A stretch of 20,153 nt of DNA from Jimgerdemannia flammicorona (taxonomy: Eukaryota; Mucoromycota; Endogonomycetes; Endogonales; Endogonaceae): NCBI GenBank assembly GCA_003990745.1, contig RBNI01001986.1:1-20153 (forward strand). The letters are read 5' to 3'. Both the position numbers and the translations under genes were made by a program. Below the pieces are notes generated by a model that ran no database searches, was not told the DNA's origin, and saw only the letters and a list, made by a program, of their open reading frames with translations. Positions 1 to 8,724 of the stretch are shown one piece after another (the first letter of the stretch is position 1; the number at the start of each line of letters is the position of its first letter).

Positions 1-106
1 TGATGCCTCTGTCATTTTGCGTGTTTATTTCGCGTATTCTTATATTGTTTTCACGTCGTCTGATCTACTTTTTGTACTTCCCTTTAATTCGCACATTTGT
101 CAGATA

Positions 107-1713
107 ATGACCAGTCAGGCCATTAAAAATGTTCAAGCCCATTTCCATAAAGGCAAGATGATAGGCGAAAAATACGACCTGGGCAACGAACTTGGGGCTG
201 GAAGTTACGGTGTGGTTTTCCAAAGACAAAAACCAGACGGGACGACATGTGCAGTCAAGATATTAAGCTTGAAAAATGCCATGCCATTCACTATCACCAC
301 GATTGAACGTGAGATGAACTTGCTTAAAGTCGATCACCATAACATTATACGAGCTTCTCAAGTGGAGGCGACTAGAGATTTCATATTAATCGAGATGGAG
401 TGCGCTGATGGACCAGTATCTGACCTTATCGATCAAACAAAAAAGGCCAACCTTCAAAACCTCATTCTTGTCATCTTCGGAAGGCTCCTCGATGCAATAT
501 TATACCTGCACAACATTAAGATTGCTCACGGTGACATCAAGCATGACAATATGCTGTACAAATATGATACAGAAGGCTTGCACATCATGCTTTGCGACTT
601 TGGCATGTCAGTTAACATCGAAAAGGACGTGGTGTAGCCAGCACTTGGTATGCCTGCATATATGTCACCCGAGTTAGTCGACGGTCATCGGTTAGATTAC
701 ATTCCATTTGCAGCCGATATCTGGGCCCTATCCATCACGCTATATGTCTTGCTGACCTACCATCCGCCATGGGATAAGGCGCGAGAGACGGATACCACAT
801 ACTGGAAATATCTTGCTGATGCTAGATCCATTTTCGATTTCACCCTGAGTCTGTGCAAGCCAGTGGAAGACTTAATTCTTAGAGGACTGAACCGCGATCC
901 GAAACTTCGCTCCGATATTCATACATTTCATGCAGCGTTTGTGGAGATTAAAGAGCTGTGGAAGGTGAATGAATCGCTGAAGCAGTCATTGACGCCAGAT
1001 GTGGGTGAAACCGATGTTGCCAAGAGGTTGAGAACATCAGGTGGCGACGAATGTGCCTGTTGTGGCGAGGCGAGCCTGAAAGGCTTGATTTATTCATTCA
1101 AAGGCCAGTGGGAGAACCACTGGGTTTGCGAAAGGTGCCTTTAGTCAGGAAAAGAGACATCGTTGATCAGTATTGCCCATGCGAGCGCACTCGGGTTGAG
1201 AAAAGAAGATATGTACTGTAATTATTATAAGGCAGGTCAGTTTTCTTCAGACTTAGTGATTTTTATTTATTTATTTATTTATTTTTTTAACAACGCCCAA
1301 CAGATATCTATTATCTTCAACATCTCGTGATTGAAAAGGGGTGCGATGCGTCCGTCCCAGCTTTCCTCATCAAAGGACCGAGGGTGGTCATCTCGACTTC
1401 GGATGTCAAGTTTATCATCCCGGTGATATATCATGAACTGCACGATGGCAAGCCGACGAAGACAGCATTGCAAAAGCGAACAAATCTGCATAGGGCATAT
1501 ATGTGTCAGCTACGCGTCACCTTATATGTTCGGCTGTCAGCGGGCAAGATGAAAGGCATCTCGCAGAAAGAAATCAACAATTCTTTGACAAGTTTATTCC
1601 GAAAGATGGCAGATTGGTCTCACACACATACTTTATTAGTGAATGGGCTTACATTAGATATGTCTATGGAGGATGACGAGGATAAGATCTGCAATATTCT
1701 TAGCATTTTGTGA
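107..1713 (+). pseudogene. Protein kinase-zinc module gene, copy 1 (two in-frame TAG codons)
   Basis: The N-terminal domain is a Ser/Thr-type protein kinase, expected to transfer phosphate from ATP to a protein; the substrate is unknown. Counting from the ATG at 107 (shared with copy 2), the glycine loop is G30-x-G32-x2-G35, the ATP lysine K51, the helix-C glutamate about E68, the catalytic loop H141-G-D143-IKHDN148 (HGD instead of HRD), DFG 164-166 and SPE 187-189. C316, C319, C341 and C344 form a C-x2-C...C-x2-C module. An in-frame TAG replaces residue 177 (635-637; copy 2 has TGG) and another replaces residue 346 (1142-1144; copy 2 has CGG). There is no frameshift. The donor position used in copy 2 reads GAT here, but GTAATT at 1218 spliced to CAG at 1303 keeps phase. 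Exon 2 (1304-1713) encodes an unrecognised helical region. It is either a pseudogene or a gene needing mRNA editing. Confidence 0.8.
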
Positions 1714-1805
1714 TTAAAATTGATTTTAATAAAAATGACTATATCTTATCATTATAGATCCTTATTATTGAACTCTATTTCAAAGAATCCTCTAGCCATC
1801 TCCTT

Positions 1806-1995
1806 CAGACTTCGACGAAGAGCACCACCTTGTCGGATTTGGGTTGACTACATGATGTGTATATATACTATTCGCAAATATGTAGCTGTCTCTAAGACGA
1901 TATGCCTAGTTAAGTTCGAAATAACCCCAACAAGGTTGGTGGCCATTGGCACCCCAGCGATCGGAAAGAAATGGGGCTTCAAACAATGTCTGTGA
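1806..1995 (+). pseudogene. Conserved acidic tail exon, copy 1 (degenerate)
   Basis: The stretch matches the tail after kinase copy 2. It reads as an acidic segment (DFDEEHH), then a segment like VYIYYSQICSC, and ends in TRLVAIGTP...GFKQCL before TGA at 1993-1995. Frame changes and stops lie in the middle, so it no longer forms one reading frame. Protein-level similarity between the copies suggests it was once coding, either as a last exon of the kinase gene or as a small separate gene. I do not recognise the sequence. Confidence 0.5.
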
Positions 1996-2100
1996 TGCAG
2001 GTAAGACTGATGCGCTCTCCCATTGTGAACTTTTCAGAATAAATAAGTTGGAAAAGATAAGTATTAGTATTAGCGAGTCATATTTTATTATGCATTGCCT

Positions 2101-2320
2101 GCTATTATTGGACACTCACTGACCACTGTATTTGCTTGAACATTTATGTATCGGAGTCGTCGAGGTGGGACATATTACTGGACACTCACCGACCGCAAGA
2201 GCCTGCTATTACCAAATGCTCACCAACTGCAAGATTACCCTGATATCCGAGGTTCGCTAAGGTTCTACTTTGTCGCATTTCCTATGCATTGCCTGCTATT
2301 ATTGGATGCTCACTGACCAC
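2101..2320 (+). repeat. Short satellite, GCTATTATTGGA...CTCACTGACC
   Basis: A unit of about 25 bp, starting GCTATTATTGGA and ending CTCACTGACC, occurs at 2101-2128 and 2295-2320. More diverged copies lie at 2173-2194 and 2205-2229. One further copy sits after kinase copy 2 at 5217-5240. The first and last copies are both preceded by TGCATTGCCT. Confidence 0.7.
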
Positions 2321-2791
2321 TATATTACTGCCTCTAATGTATGACAGGTTTCAACGTACATTACCACCGAACAACATTATCACTTATCGCCGAACAAGTG
2401 GTAAGAGGTTCATTTTCATCCACCCATTAGAATTTCAAAGGTAATTATATTGAATATGAGATATTTGGTGTATTTCAGAAGCAGTTTGGGGATGAGGGTT
2501 GATCGTAATGCGGTGGCAGCCCATGCATGATATCTGATACTAAGTGGTTTGCCCTGCTTTCCAGAGGATGATAATGACAATGATTAGACGGCATTCTATT
2601 CTTTTAAAGGATCTGTTGATATTTAGAATTTACCAGATGACATTGAGAAACAAGGTCAGTTATTCTCTGAGTTTTCAGATGGACATGCAATAGCATTGTT
2701 TCCTAATCCTCTTTATTTTATTTTTTTATTTTTTTCCCTAGAATTAGTGTTTGCAACTCTGGCCTTATCTATGTACACAATTATATAATAA
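2321..2791. other. Spacer between kinase copies, no gene seen
   Basis: AT-rich sequence with no sustained reading frame. An intron-like segment, GTAATT at about 2441 to TTTCAG at about 2480, could be a relic of a further downstream exon, but I cannot connect it to a coding sequence. Confidence 0.4.
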
Positions 2792-2834
2792 CTTAGGCTG
2801 TAGACGAATACAGGCAAATTTGCCTGCAAAAATT
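2792..2834 (+). repeat. Left member of a long-range inverted repeat
   Basis: The sequence starts CTTAGGCTGT, contains the perfect 16-bp palindrome CAGGCAAATTTGCCTG and ends CAAAAATT. Its reverse complement is found at 8011-8050 with one 5-nt indel, one substitution and a slightly longer A run. The pair point outward like terminal inverted repeats of a DNA transposon or MITE. No target-site duplication is obvious. Confidence 0.65.
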
Positions 2835-3117
2835 TGAAATGGGTGACATAATTAAAATAGTCAACTCTGATTGGCTGTATGTCTTCTATGCAACTCCGTT
2901 GTTTTGATTGTTCTCACGACATCCTTACAGCCCTACTCTGTAAGCATGTATTCCCAGACCCTTATGCCTTACGCTCTCCTTGGCAATCTTTATAGTACGA
3001 GAATTACGCTCTGGCAACCTTACACTATAAACTTCTTTATACACCCCATCATCCTTATGCCGTAAGCTCCAATATCTTTTACACTCCTCGGCTTCCTTAA
3101 GATTCCAAAGTATGTAA
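2835..3117. other. Spacer upstream of kinase copy 2
   Basis: No convincing gene. Short loosely repeated phrases occur (CCTTATGCCTTACGCTCT near 2960, CCTTATGCCGTAAGCTCC near 3053). The 64-codon open frame at 2871-3065 has no recognisable protein features. Confidence 0.4.
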
Positions 3118-3131
3118 ATATATATATATAT
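3118..3131 (+). promoter_or_regulatory. TA run, possible TATA element of kinase copy 2
   Basis: An uninterrupted TA run lies about 117 bp upstream of the ATG at 3248 and directly before the point where similarity to unit A starts. It could serve as a TATA box; it could equally be a simple repeat. Confidence 0.3.
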
Positions 3132-3247
3132 GGTGCCTGTCTCTTTTACGTATTTATTTCATATTTTCTTACCTTGTTTTCACGTCTTCTTACATTATTT
3201 TCGTGTCTTTTTGTACACCCACATTCCCCAGCTTGCCATCCCACACA

Positions 3248-4865
3248 ATGACCAGCCAGGCCATTAAAAACATTCAGACCAATTTCTATAAAGGCAAGAT
3301 GATAGGCGAAACAACCGAACTGGGCGACAAACTTGGCATCGGAAGTTATGGTGTAGTCTTCCAAGCACAAAAACCAAATGGGACGAAATGTGCCTTCAAG
3401 ATATTAAGCAAGGAAGATGCCACAGATTTTGCCCTCACGGCGATTGAATGCGAGATGAACTTGCTTATTAAAGTCAACCACCGTAACATCATACAAGTTT
3501 CCTGAGTGGAGGCGACTAGAGATTCTGCAATACTTGAGATGGAATGCGCTGATGGACCGGTATCTGACCTTATCAATGGAGCAAAAGAGTCCAACCTTCA
3601 AAAACTCATCCTCATCATCTTTAGAGGGCTCCTCAATGCAATATTACACCTACACAACATTAAGATTGCTCACCATGACATCAAGCATGACAATTTATTG
3701 TACATACAAATATGATAAAAAAGGTGACTTGTACATCATGCTTTGTGACTTCGGCATGTCAGTTAACATCAAAGAAGTCTCAGAGTTGTGGCCGGCATTT
3801 GGTTCACCTGCATATAGGTCACCCGAGTTGGTTGACGGTCATCGGTTAGATTATATCCCATTTGCAGCCAATATTTGGGCCCTATCCATCACGCTATATG
3901 TCTTGCTGACCTGCGATGTGCTATGGGGCGAGGCATGAGAGACGGACACTGCATACCGGAGATATCTCACAGACCCTAGATTCATTTTCGAGAACCAGCA
4001 TCTGTGCAAGCCAGTGGAAGACTTAATTCTTAGAGGACTGAACCATGATCCGAAACTTCACCCTAATATATATACATTTCATGCGGTGTTTGTGGAGATT
4101 AAAGAGCTGTAGGTGAATGAATCGCCAAAGTGGTCATTGATGCCAGATGTGGGTGAAACCATTGCCAAGAAGTTGAGAACATCAGGCAGCGATGAATGTG
4201 CCTGTTGTGGTAAGGTGAGCGTGACAGGCTTGATTTATCCATTTAAAGGCCAATGGGAGAACCACTGGGTTTGTGGAAGGTGCCTTCGGTCCGGAAAAGA
4301 GATGTTGCTGATCAGTTTTAGTATTGCATATGCACTTGGGTTGAGAAAAGGAGGTACGTAATCTATGCATGTGTGGTCAAATTTCTATTTCTTCAGACTT
4401 AATGACCTTTTTTTTTTTTTTTAACAATACTCAATAGATATCTGTCACCATCTTCGACAACTCGTGATCAAAAAGGGGTGCGATACATCCATCCCAGCTT
4501 TCCTTATCAAAGGACCAAAGGTGGTCGTCTTGACTTTGGAAGCCAAGTCTCTCATTTCGGCACTATATCACGAACTGCTTGATGGCAAGCCGACGGAGGC
4601 AGCATTGGAAAAGCAAAGAAACCTACATAGGACGTATATAAGTCGGCTGCAGAGTGCCTTATATGTTTGGCTGTCAAACAACAGGATGAGAGACAAATCA
4701 AAGACATATATCAACACTGTGCTAATGAAGTTATTTAAAAACTTGCTGGTTTTCTCTCATACACACACTTTAGTGAACGGGCTTACATTAGGTATGCCTA
4801 TAGTAGATAATGAGGATAAGATTTGCAAAATTTTCGACGACATTTGTAAACAAGATTTATTGTAA
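3248..4865 (+). pseudogene. Protein kinase-zinc module gene, copy 2 (multiply disrupted)
   Basis: Paralogue of copy 1 with the same order: kinase domain, cysteine module, intron, unrecognised C-terminal region. The glycine loop is GIGSYGVV, the ATP lysine lies in FKIL, the catalytic loop is HHDIKHDN and DFG is present. Breaks relative to copy 1 are TGA at 3503-3505 (CAA in copy 1), a 4-bp insertion near 3700-3710 that shifts the frame, TGA at 3936-3938 (CGA in copy 1) and TAG at 4110-4112 next to a 3-bp deletion. The cysteine module (ECACCG...CGRC) is intact. The intron 4354-4437 (GTACGT to AATAG, 84 nt) joins in phase to exon 2 (4438-4865), which is open to TAA. A clear pseudogene, but it preserves the ancestral splice donor and the TGG that copy 1 lacks. 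Confidence 0.85.
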
Positions 4866-4910
4866 TAAACTAACTGCCTGTTATTATTAACCTATTGAAA
4901 AAGTCTTGTG

Positions 4911-5125
4911 ACCATGACGAAGAGCAACTACCAGATAATGATGAAGAGCACCATCTTGTCAGTTTTGGGACGTGACTACACAATGTGTATATACACTATT
5001 CACAAATGTGTAGCTGCCTTCTACGAGGTGATATGCCTAACTATGTCCGATATTACCCGGCAAGGTTGGTGGCCATCGGCACCCCAGTGATGGAAAAGAA
5101 ACAGGGCTTCAAGCAATGTCTGTGA
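4911..5125 (+). pseudogene. Conserved acidic tail exon, copy 2
   Basis: In one frame this reads DHDEEQLPDNDEEHH..., then a segment like VYIHYSQMCSC, then YYPARLVAIGTP and GFKQCL before TGA at 5123-5125. It has one internal TGA after SFGT, where tryptophan (TGG) would fit. It is better preserved than the copy 1 tail. A short intron-like gap (GTAATAAACTAAC... to AAAAAG, about 4862-4903) could join it to the kinase gene, in which case the TAA at 4863 would be intronic. Function unknown. Confidence 0.5.
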
Positions 5126-5292
5126 TCAGGTAAGACTGGCATGCTTCTCCCACGGTAAACTTTTTGGAATGGATTCGGAATAGATAAGTATTAGTATTAG
5201 TGAATTTTACTTTATCGCTATTATTGGATGCTCACCGACCATTAACATACCTATTGCTTCTGAGTATGATATTTTATAAAACAGTTTCGTTC

Positions 5293-7266
5293 TCAGTTCA
5301 GACAAAGAACGGCATTGCATGTTTGACAGATGATATTGCTCTGGGGTGGGTTCTTTTTGTTAATTGTGATTTTACCAGTCTTTGCTTGTGACCAACACCA
5401 TATGCATGCCTCATGCCGGTCTCTTATGTTAGGTAGATGGTTGCTGGGAAGAAGTCGGGAGGGATCTAAATCATAGGAATTTTTTGTGATGCGAGGGTTC
5501 TTTGGATCTTTGAGGGTTGGTAGTGTCTGTTCTTCATTGCTACATTTGCATGTCTTTCTCATTTCCATTCCTTTTTCTTTCTCGTCTGCTAGCATTACGA
5601 GGCCCCAAGCCAAGTCAAGTCGGGAGGTTTTGTGGTTGGTCTTGGACCCGCCTGTCTTGCACACAAGGTATGAATTGATGACTGCAATGTCCAACAACCA
5701 GAAGAACATCGGCCACCAATTTCTTTTAGCTTTAATCTGTGTATAGTAATATGCTCGAAGTTGGTCAGCGATGTTGACCCCTCCCATGTGATGGTTATAG
5801 TCATCGATAACCTTTGGAATCTCAATATCTTTGGTATGTTCATTTTCCCAGATTGCTTGGACTTGAGCTTTGTTAGCTTTAGTTATTATCGGATAGTGTC
5901 GTTCATGCTTGATTTTCCATTCTGCTCCTTGCAATTCGTGGATGGTAGTAAGCATTTTGACCGCAGAAGTATCCTTCCATAGCAATGCTAGAACATCGTT
6001 AATAACCACTTCTGACAATGTATTCCACTCAAGCTTTTTCTCTTTGTTACATTTAATTTTGAGTTCCCCTGGGAACTGTGTTGTATTTGTTTTAACCGTT
6101 CCGCATGCCCCGATTCTTTTCGATCATAGATATTGGAATAGTGGAATGCTGGAGAAGTATCTGTCTATATAGATGTTGAATCCCTGAGTCTTGGGTAATT
6201 GTTCGACCAGGTGAATCACAGTACGTATTATTACATCAAACTTGTCATCATCGCCATCGCCATCGCTATCATTCTTATTCTCTATCTCCTTGCTTTCAGC
6301 AGTACGTGAAACTGAGAGGAATGTCCATGTATAACCATGATCACATAATGTGAAGACCTTGTAACCCTTCAAGATCAGCTTAAATTTCATGTAGTAAGTA
6401 TGTAAGCTTCTGCCCATGAACCGTATCATCATCTCATTGATGGCCACATTGGAACTTGGTCGATATATTGTTTGGGATATTTTTCGAACATAGGATAATA
6501 ATGGCTCGAGTTTCGCCGTATAGTAATCATTATTGTGTACACTATATAGAGAAATGTGAAGAAATCGTTTGATTTGTTGGAAGCGAAACAAAGATATATA
6601 CTCAAGGATATGGTGTTTTGGCTTCCGGAGGTCTACATCCCACTGCCACTCGAGGCTCCCTTCAGCGTGGAAAAGGCCAAAGTAAATACAAATGGCAATG
6701 AAGATAAGAAGTTCAGGTACCGTTAGATTCTTCTACTCTTTACCAGTTGTAGGATCCTCTATCTTCATTGCAACATAGTGATTGGTATTGGCAACAATGA
6801 TTTTTAGTATCTTGTCAGAGAAGAAGAGGCGGAAGACTTCGAGAATGGATCTCAGATACTTGGGGAGAGCAGGCTTTGGGTAAAAAGGCTTCTTGTGTTT
6901 GAGGCATGTAAAAGCGGGGGGGTCAGGTAGAGCCGGTTTGTCATCGTCCACATCCTTGTCATTGTCGTCTACATACTTATTGTTGTTGTCCACATCCTCG
7001 TCATCGTCATCCACATACTCATCATCGTTGTCCACATCCTCGTCATCCACATCCTCGTCATCCACATCCTCATCATCCACATCCTCATCATCTACACCCT
7101 CGTCATCCATAGCGGAAATGGTGAAAGCGACAGGTATGGCCTTATTTTTGCCCTTATCATTGGTAGTTGTTACATGACCTGGTCAGCATGGAATCTCAAC
7201 CACGATGGTTTGCTTCCTTTTGCTGCTTTTTCTTGTAAATTCCTGGGGCATAGAGGTGGTAGGCAT
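5293..7266 (-). pseudogene. piggyBac-family transposase, inactivated
   Basis: A DDE transposase of the piggyBac family (DDE_Tnp_1_7), a cut-and-paste enzyme usually targeting TTAA. From the ATG at 7266 one frame of 657 codons runs to TGA at 5293 without any frameshift, close to full family length. In order it has a basic N-terminus (RKSSKRKQ), an Asp-rich repeat, a KYLRSILEVFRLFF segment, VAINEMMIRFMGRS, YIDRYFSSIPLFQYL, RIGACGTV, YNHHMGGVNIADQLR and a Cys-rich C-terminus (CIWC...CQTC...LC). In-frame stops are TGA at 7183-7185, TAG at 6733-6735 and TGA at 6124-6126. Of the three catalytic aspartates only D368 (IDRYF) remains; residues 277 (AINEM) and 498 (GGVN) are Asn where the family has Asp. 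It is therefore inactive. Terminal repeats were not resolved. Confidence 0.93.
6937..7107 (-). repeat. Asp/Glu-rich coding repeat in the transposase N-terminus
   Basis: The first four units encode DDEDV (15 bp each). These are followed by four diverged 21-bp units such as DDDDEDV and DDNDKDV, ending at DDDK. An acidic N-terminal segment is common in piggyBac transposases, but the regular repeats point to local expansion by slippage. Confidence 0.8.
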
Positions 7267-7308
7267 AGAGAGAGTATAGCGGTAGAGGTGGGGAACTTAA
7301 GCGCTTTA

Positions 7309-7365
7309 TTTGCTTACAACGAACTTGTTTGCTTACCGCTTTTGTAAGTGAACTTATTTGCTTAC
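7309..7365 (+). repeat. Three copies of TTTGCTTAC beside the transposase
   Basis: TTTGCTTAC occurs at 7309-7317, 7328-7336 and 7357-7365, the last two inside the longer unit GAACTT(G/A)TTTGCTTAC. They lie 43-99 bp upstream of the transposase start and could be subterminal binding repeats of the element. Confidence 0.5.
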
Positions 7366-7490
7366 ATTATTGACGTGAATATGAGAGATGTGTGGGATGA
7401 GGGTCATAATGCATAGAACCATTTCAAACACCCTTTATACTTGTGCTAGATCGTCGTTCCACAAATTCGATGAGGTCTTGATTTAGACAC

Positions 7491-7525
7491 TGCAAGTCCG
7501 CAAGTCTGCAAGTCCGCAAGTCCGC
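7491..7525 (+). repeat. 8-bp tandem repeat GCAAGTC(C/T)
   Basis: Four tandem units of an octamer, each GCAAGTC plus C or T, followed by CGCC. A small open frame on the opposite strand (7618-7424) takes part of its sequence from this repeat and is not treated as a gene. Confidence 0.75.
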
Positions 7526-7721
7526 CATTGAAAAATGACCTCTCATTTGCAGGTTGAGAGGGTGGTATGTAGTCTGAAATTGTTGGGTCTCCGGGGACGC
7601 ATTTGCTAAGGATTTCACTAAGAAAAGTGTCTTCGAGCTACTGGAAGAGCCTGAAAAGTGACCAACCTCTTTACTTATAAATGTATTACTTGCGAATATA
7701 TATATATATTACTAAGAATGT

Positions 7722-7857
7722 TGGCGGCTTCGGCTTGCGGGGCTTGCGGCTTGCCGTGAATGTATGTTAGTGGCTTGTGGCTTGTGGGGCTGGGCTTGCG
7801 GCTTGCTTGCGGCTTGCAGGGCTTGCAGCTTGCGGGGCTTGCGGCTTGCGGGCTTGA
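7722..7857 (+). repeat. GC-rich GGCTTGC satellite
   Basis: About 135 bp built from GGCTTGC, GGGCTTGC and diverged GGCTTGTGG units. It is sharply GC-richer than the AT-rich DNA on both sides. No reading frame or RNA gene is apparent. Confidence 0.8.
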
Positions 7858-8010
7858 AGATTATAGTTAATTAAAATAAAAATAAAATAAAATAAATAAC
7901 TTGCTTCTAAATTAGGAAATATTTGACAGTTTGCAAGCTGATATGTCTTATTATTGTTATTTAATAATTAAAAATAAATATCTTTATTATTAATAAAATT
8001 ATAAGATTTT

Positions 8011-8050
8011 AATTTTTTTGCAGGCAAATTTGTCTGTATTACAGCCTAAG
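8011..8050 (-). repeat. Right member of a long-range inverted repeat
   Basis: Reverse complement of 2792-2834: it begins AATTTTTTTGCAGGC and ends TTACAGCCTAAG. The outer ends of the pair are 5259 bp apart and enclose kinase copy 2 and the piggyBac copy. It could also be the end of a separate related element. Confidence 0.65.
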
Positions 8051-8724
8051 GGTTTGAGTTTTTGGCTTAACTTTTGGCTTGAGTGGCTTGAGTTTTTGGC
8101 TTATAATTAAAGACAAACTGACTTACAATTAATTTTTTTTAAAGCCAAAATTGTGACTGGCCTTAGTATAAATATAAAAAATAATAATAATTGATATAAA
8201 AACCATTTAATTAAAATATTATAAATAATAATAAAAAAAAAAAACTCTTTATTTGATTAGACTCAATAGGATTTTATATCAATTTATGATTTTTTTATAT
8301 TTTTTTATTAAGTACATTATAAAGTTATAAGCAAAAAGGTTGAGTATAAGTACTATATACTATAAATAATAGATTTATATTAATATAAATATTTTTTTTG
8401 ATAGTATTTTCAATATTATGTAACTAATATAAATCCTTTTTGATAAATATATATATCTTTGTAAATAATGAACAAATTACTAAATAGCAAAAAGATCAAT
8501 AGAAGTCAAAGCTTTAGAAATATTTTGCTTAAGTCCAGCCTATGTATAATTGCAGTAAGTTCTATAATATTTAGTATATTTATAAGCCACAAATTACATA
8601 ATTGAGTTGCAAATCAGTGTACTCCAATAATGGCCGTTGTTTTCGGATAACCATCATAGACATGTGAAGTTGGGATGATAATAAGAATGTAATAAAATAC
8701 CGAGCTATCACTTAATCTGTACCA
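8051..8724. other. AT-rich, gene-free spacer with repeat debris
   Basis: Very AT-rich. At 8050-8110 the phrase TTTTTGGCTT recurs on the + strand, and an inverted trace (AAAGCCAAAATTG) follows near 8141. These look like transposon remains. No gene seen. Confidence 0.6.

Larger units (their letters stand above)
1..2128 (+). repeat. Direct duplication, unit A (kinase gene plus flanks)
   Basis: This block resembles 3131-5240 along its length: the leader before the ATG, both kinase-gene exons, the acidic tail and the GCTATTATTGGA motif after it. The start codons are 3141 bp apart, the main stops 3152 bp and the tail stops 3130 bp, so the copies are nearly collinear with small indels. By eye the coding parts are clearly homologous but carry many transitions, some transversions and many amino-acid changes, so the duplication is not recent. 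The unit may extend left of the window. Confidence 0.85.
3131..5240 (+). repeat. Direct duplication, unit B (kinase gene plus flanks)
   Basis: Second copy of the block at 1-2128. Similarity starts at TGGTGCCTGTCTC (compare TGATGCCTCTGTC at 1) and runs to the GCTATTATTGGATG motif at 5217-5240. Beyond that, sequence associated with the piggyBac element takes over. Confidence 0.85.

Noticed and set aside
1..5240. Classical RIP as the cause of all differences between the kinase copies
   Set aside because: Many differences are transversions, codon indels or changes outside CpA/TpG context. Some individual stops fit RIP or CpG deamination, but not the whole pattern.
107..7266. A variant genetic code in which TAG or TGA is read as an amino acid
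   Set aside because: NOP16, the transporter and other clean genes end at TGA and have no internal stops; premature stops occur only in duplicated or transposon sequences.
5243..7300. TTAA at 5243 and 7297 as piggyBac target duplications marking the element ends
   Set aside because: The sequences just inside (CATACCTATTG and the complement of the right side, GTTCCCCACC) are not inverted repeats of each other, and TTAA is frequent in AT-rich DNA.
7373..7420. Kinase-unit tail resuming after the transposon (TGAATATGAGA and GGGATGAGGGT shared with about 2450-2500)
   Set aside because: Only short interrupted matches; not enough to claim that the transposon inserted into the tail.
7424..7618. Minus-strand open frame of 64 codons
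   Set aside because: Part of it is a translation of the GCAAGTCC repeat and it has no protein feature.
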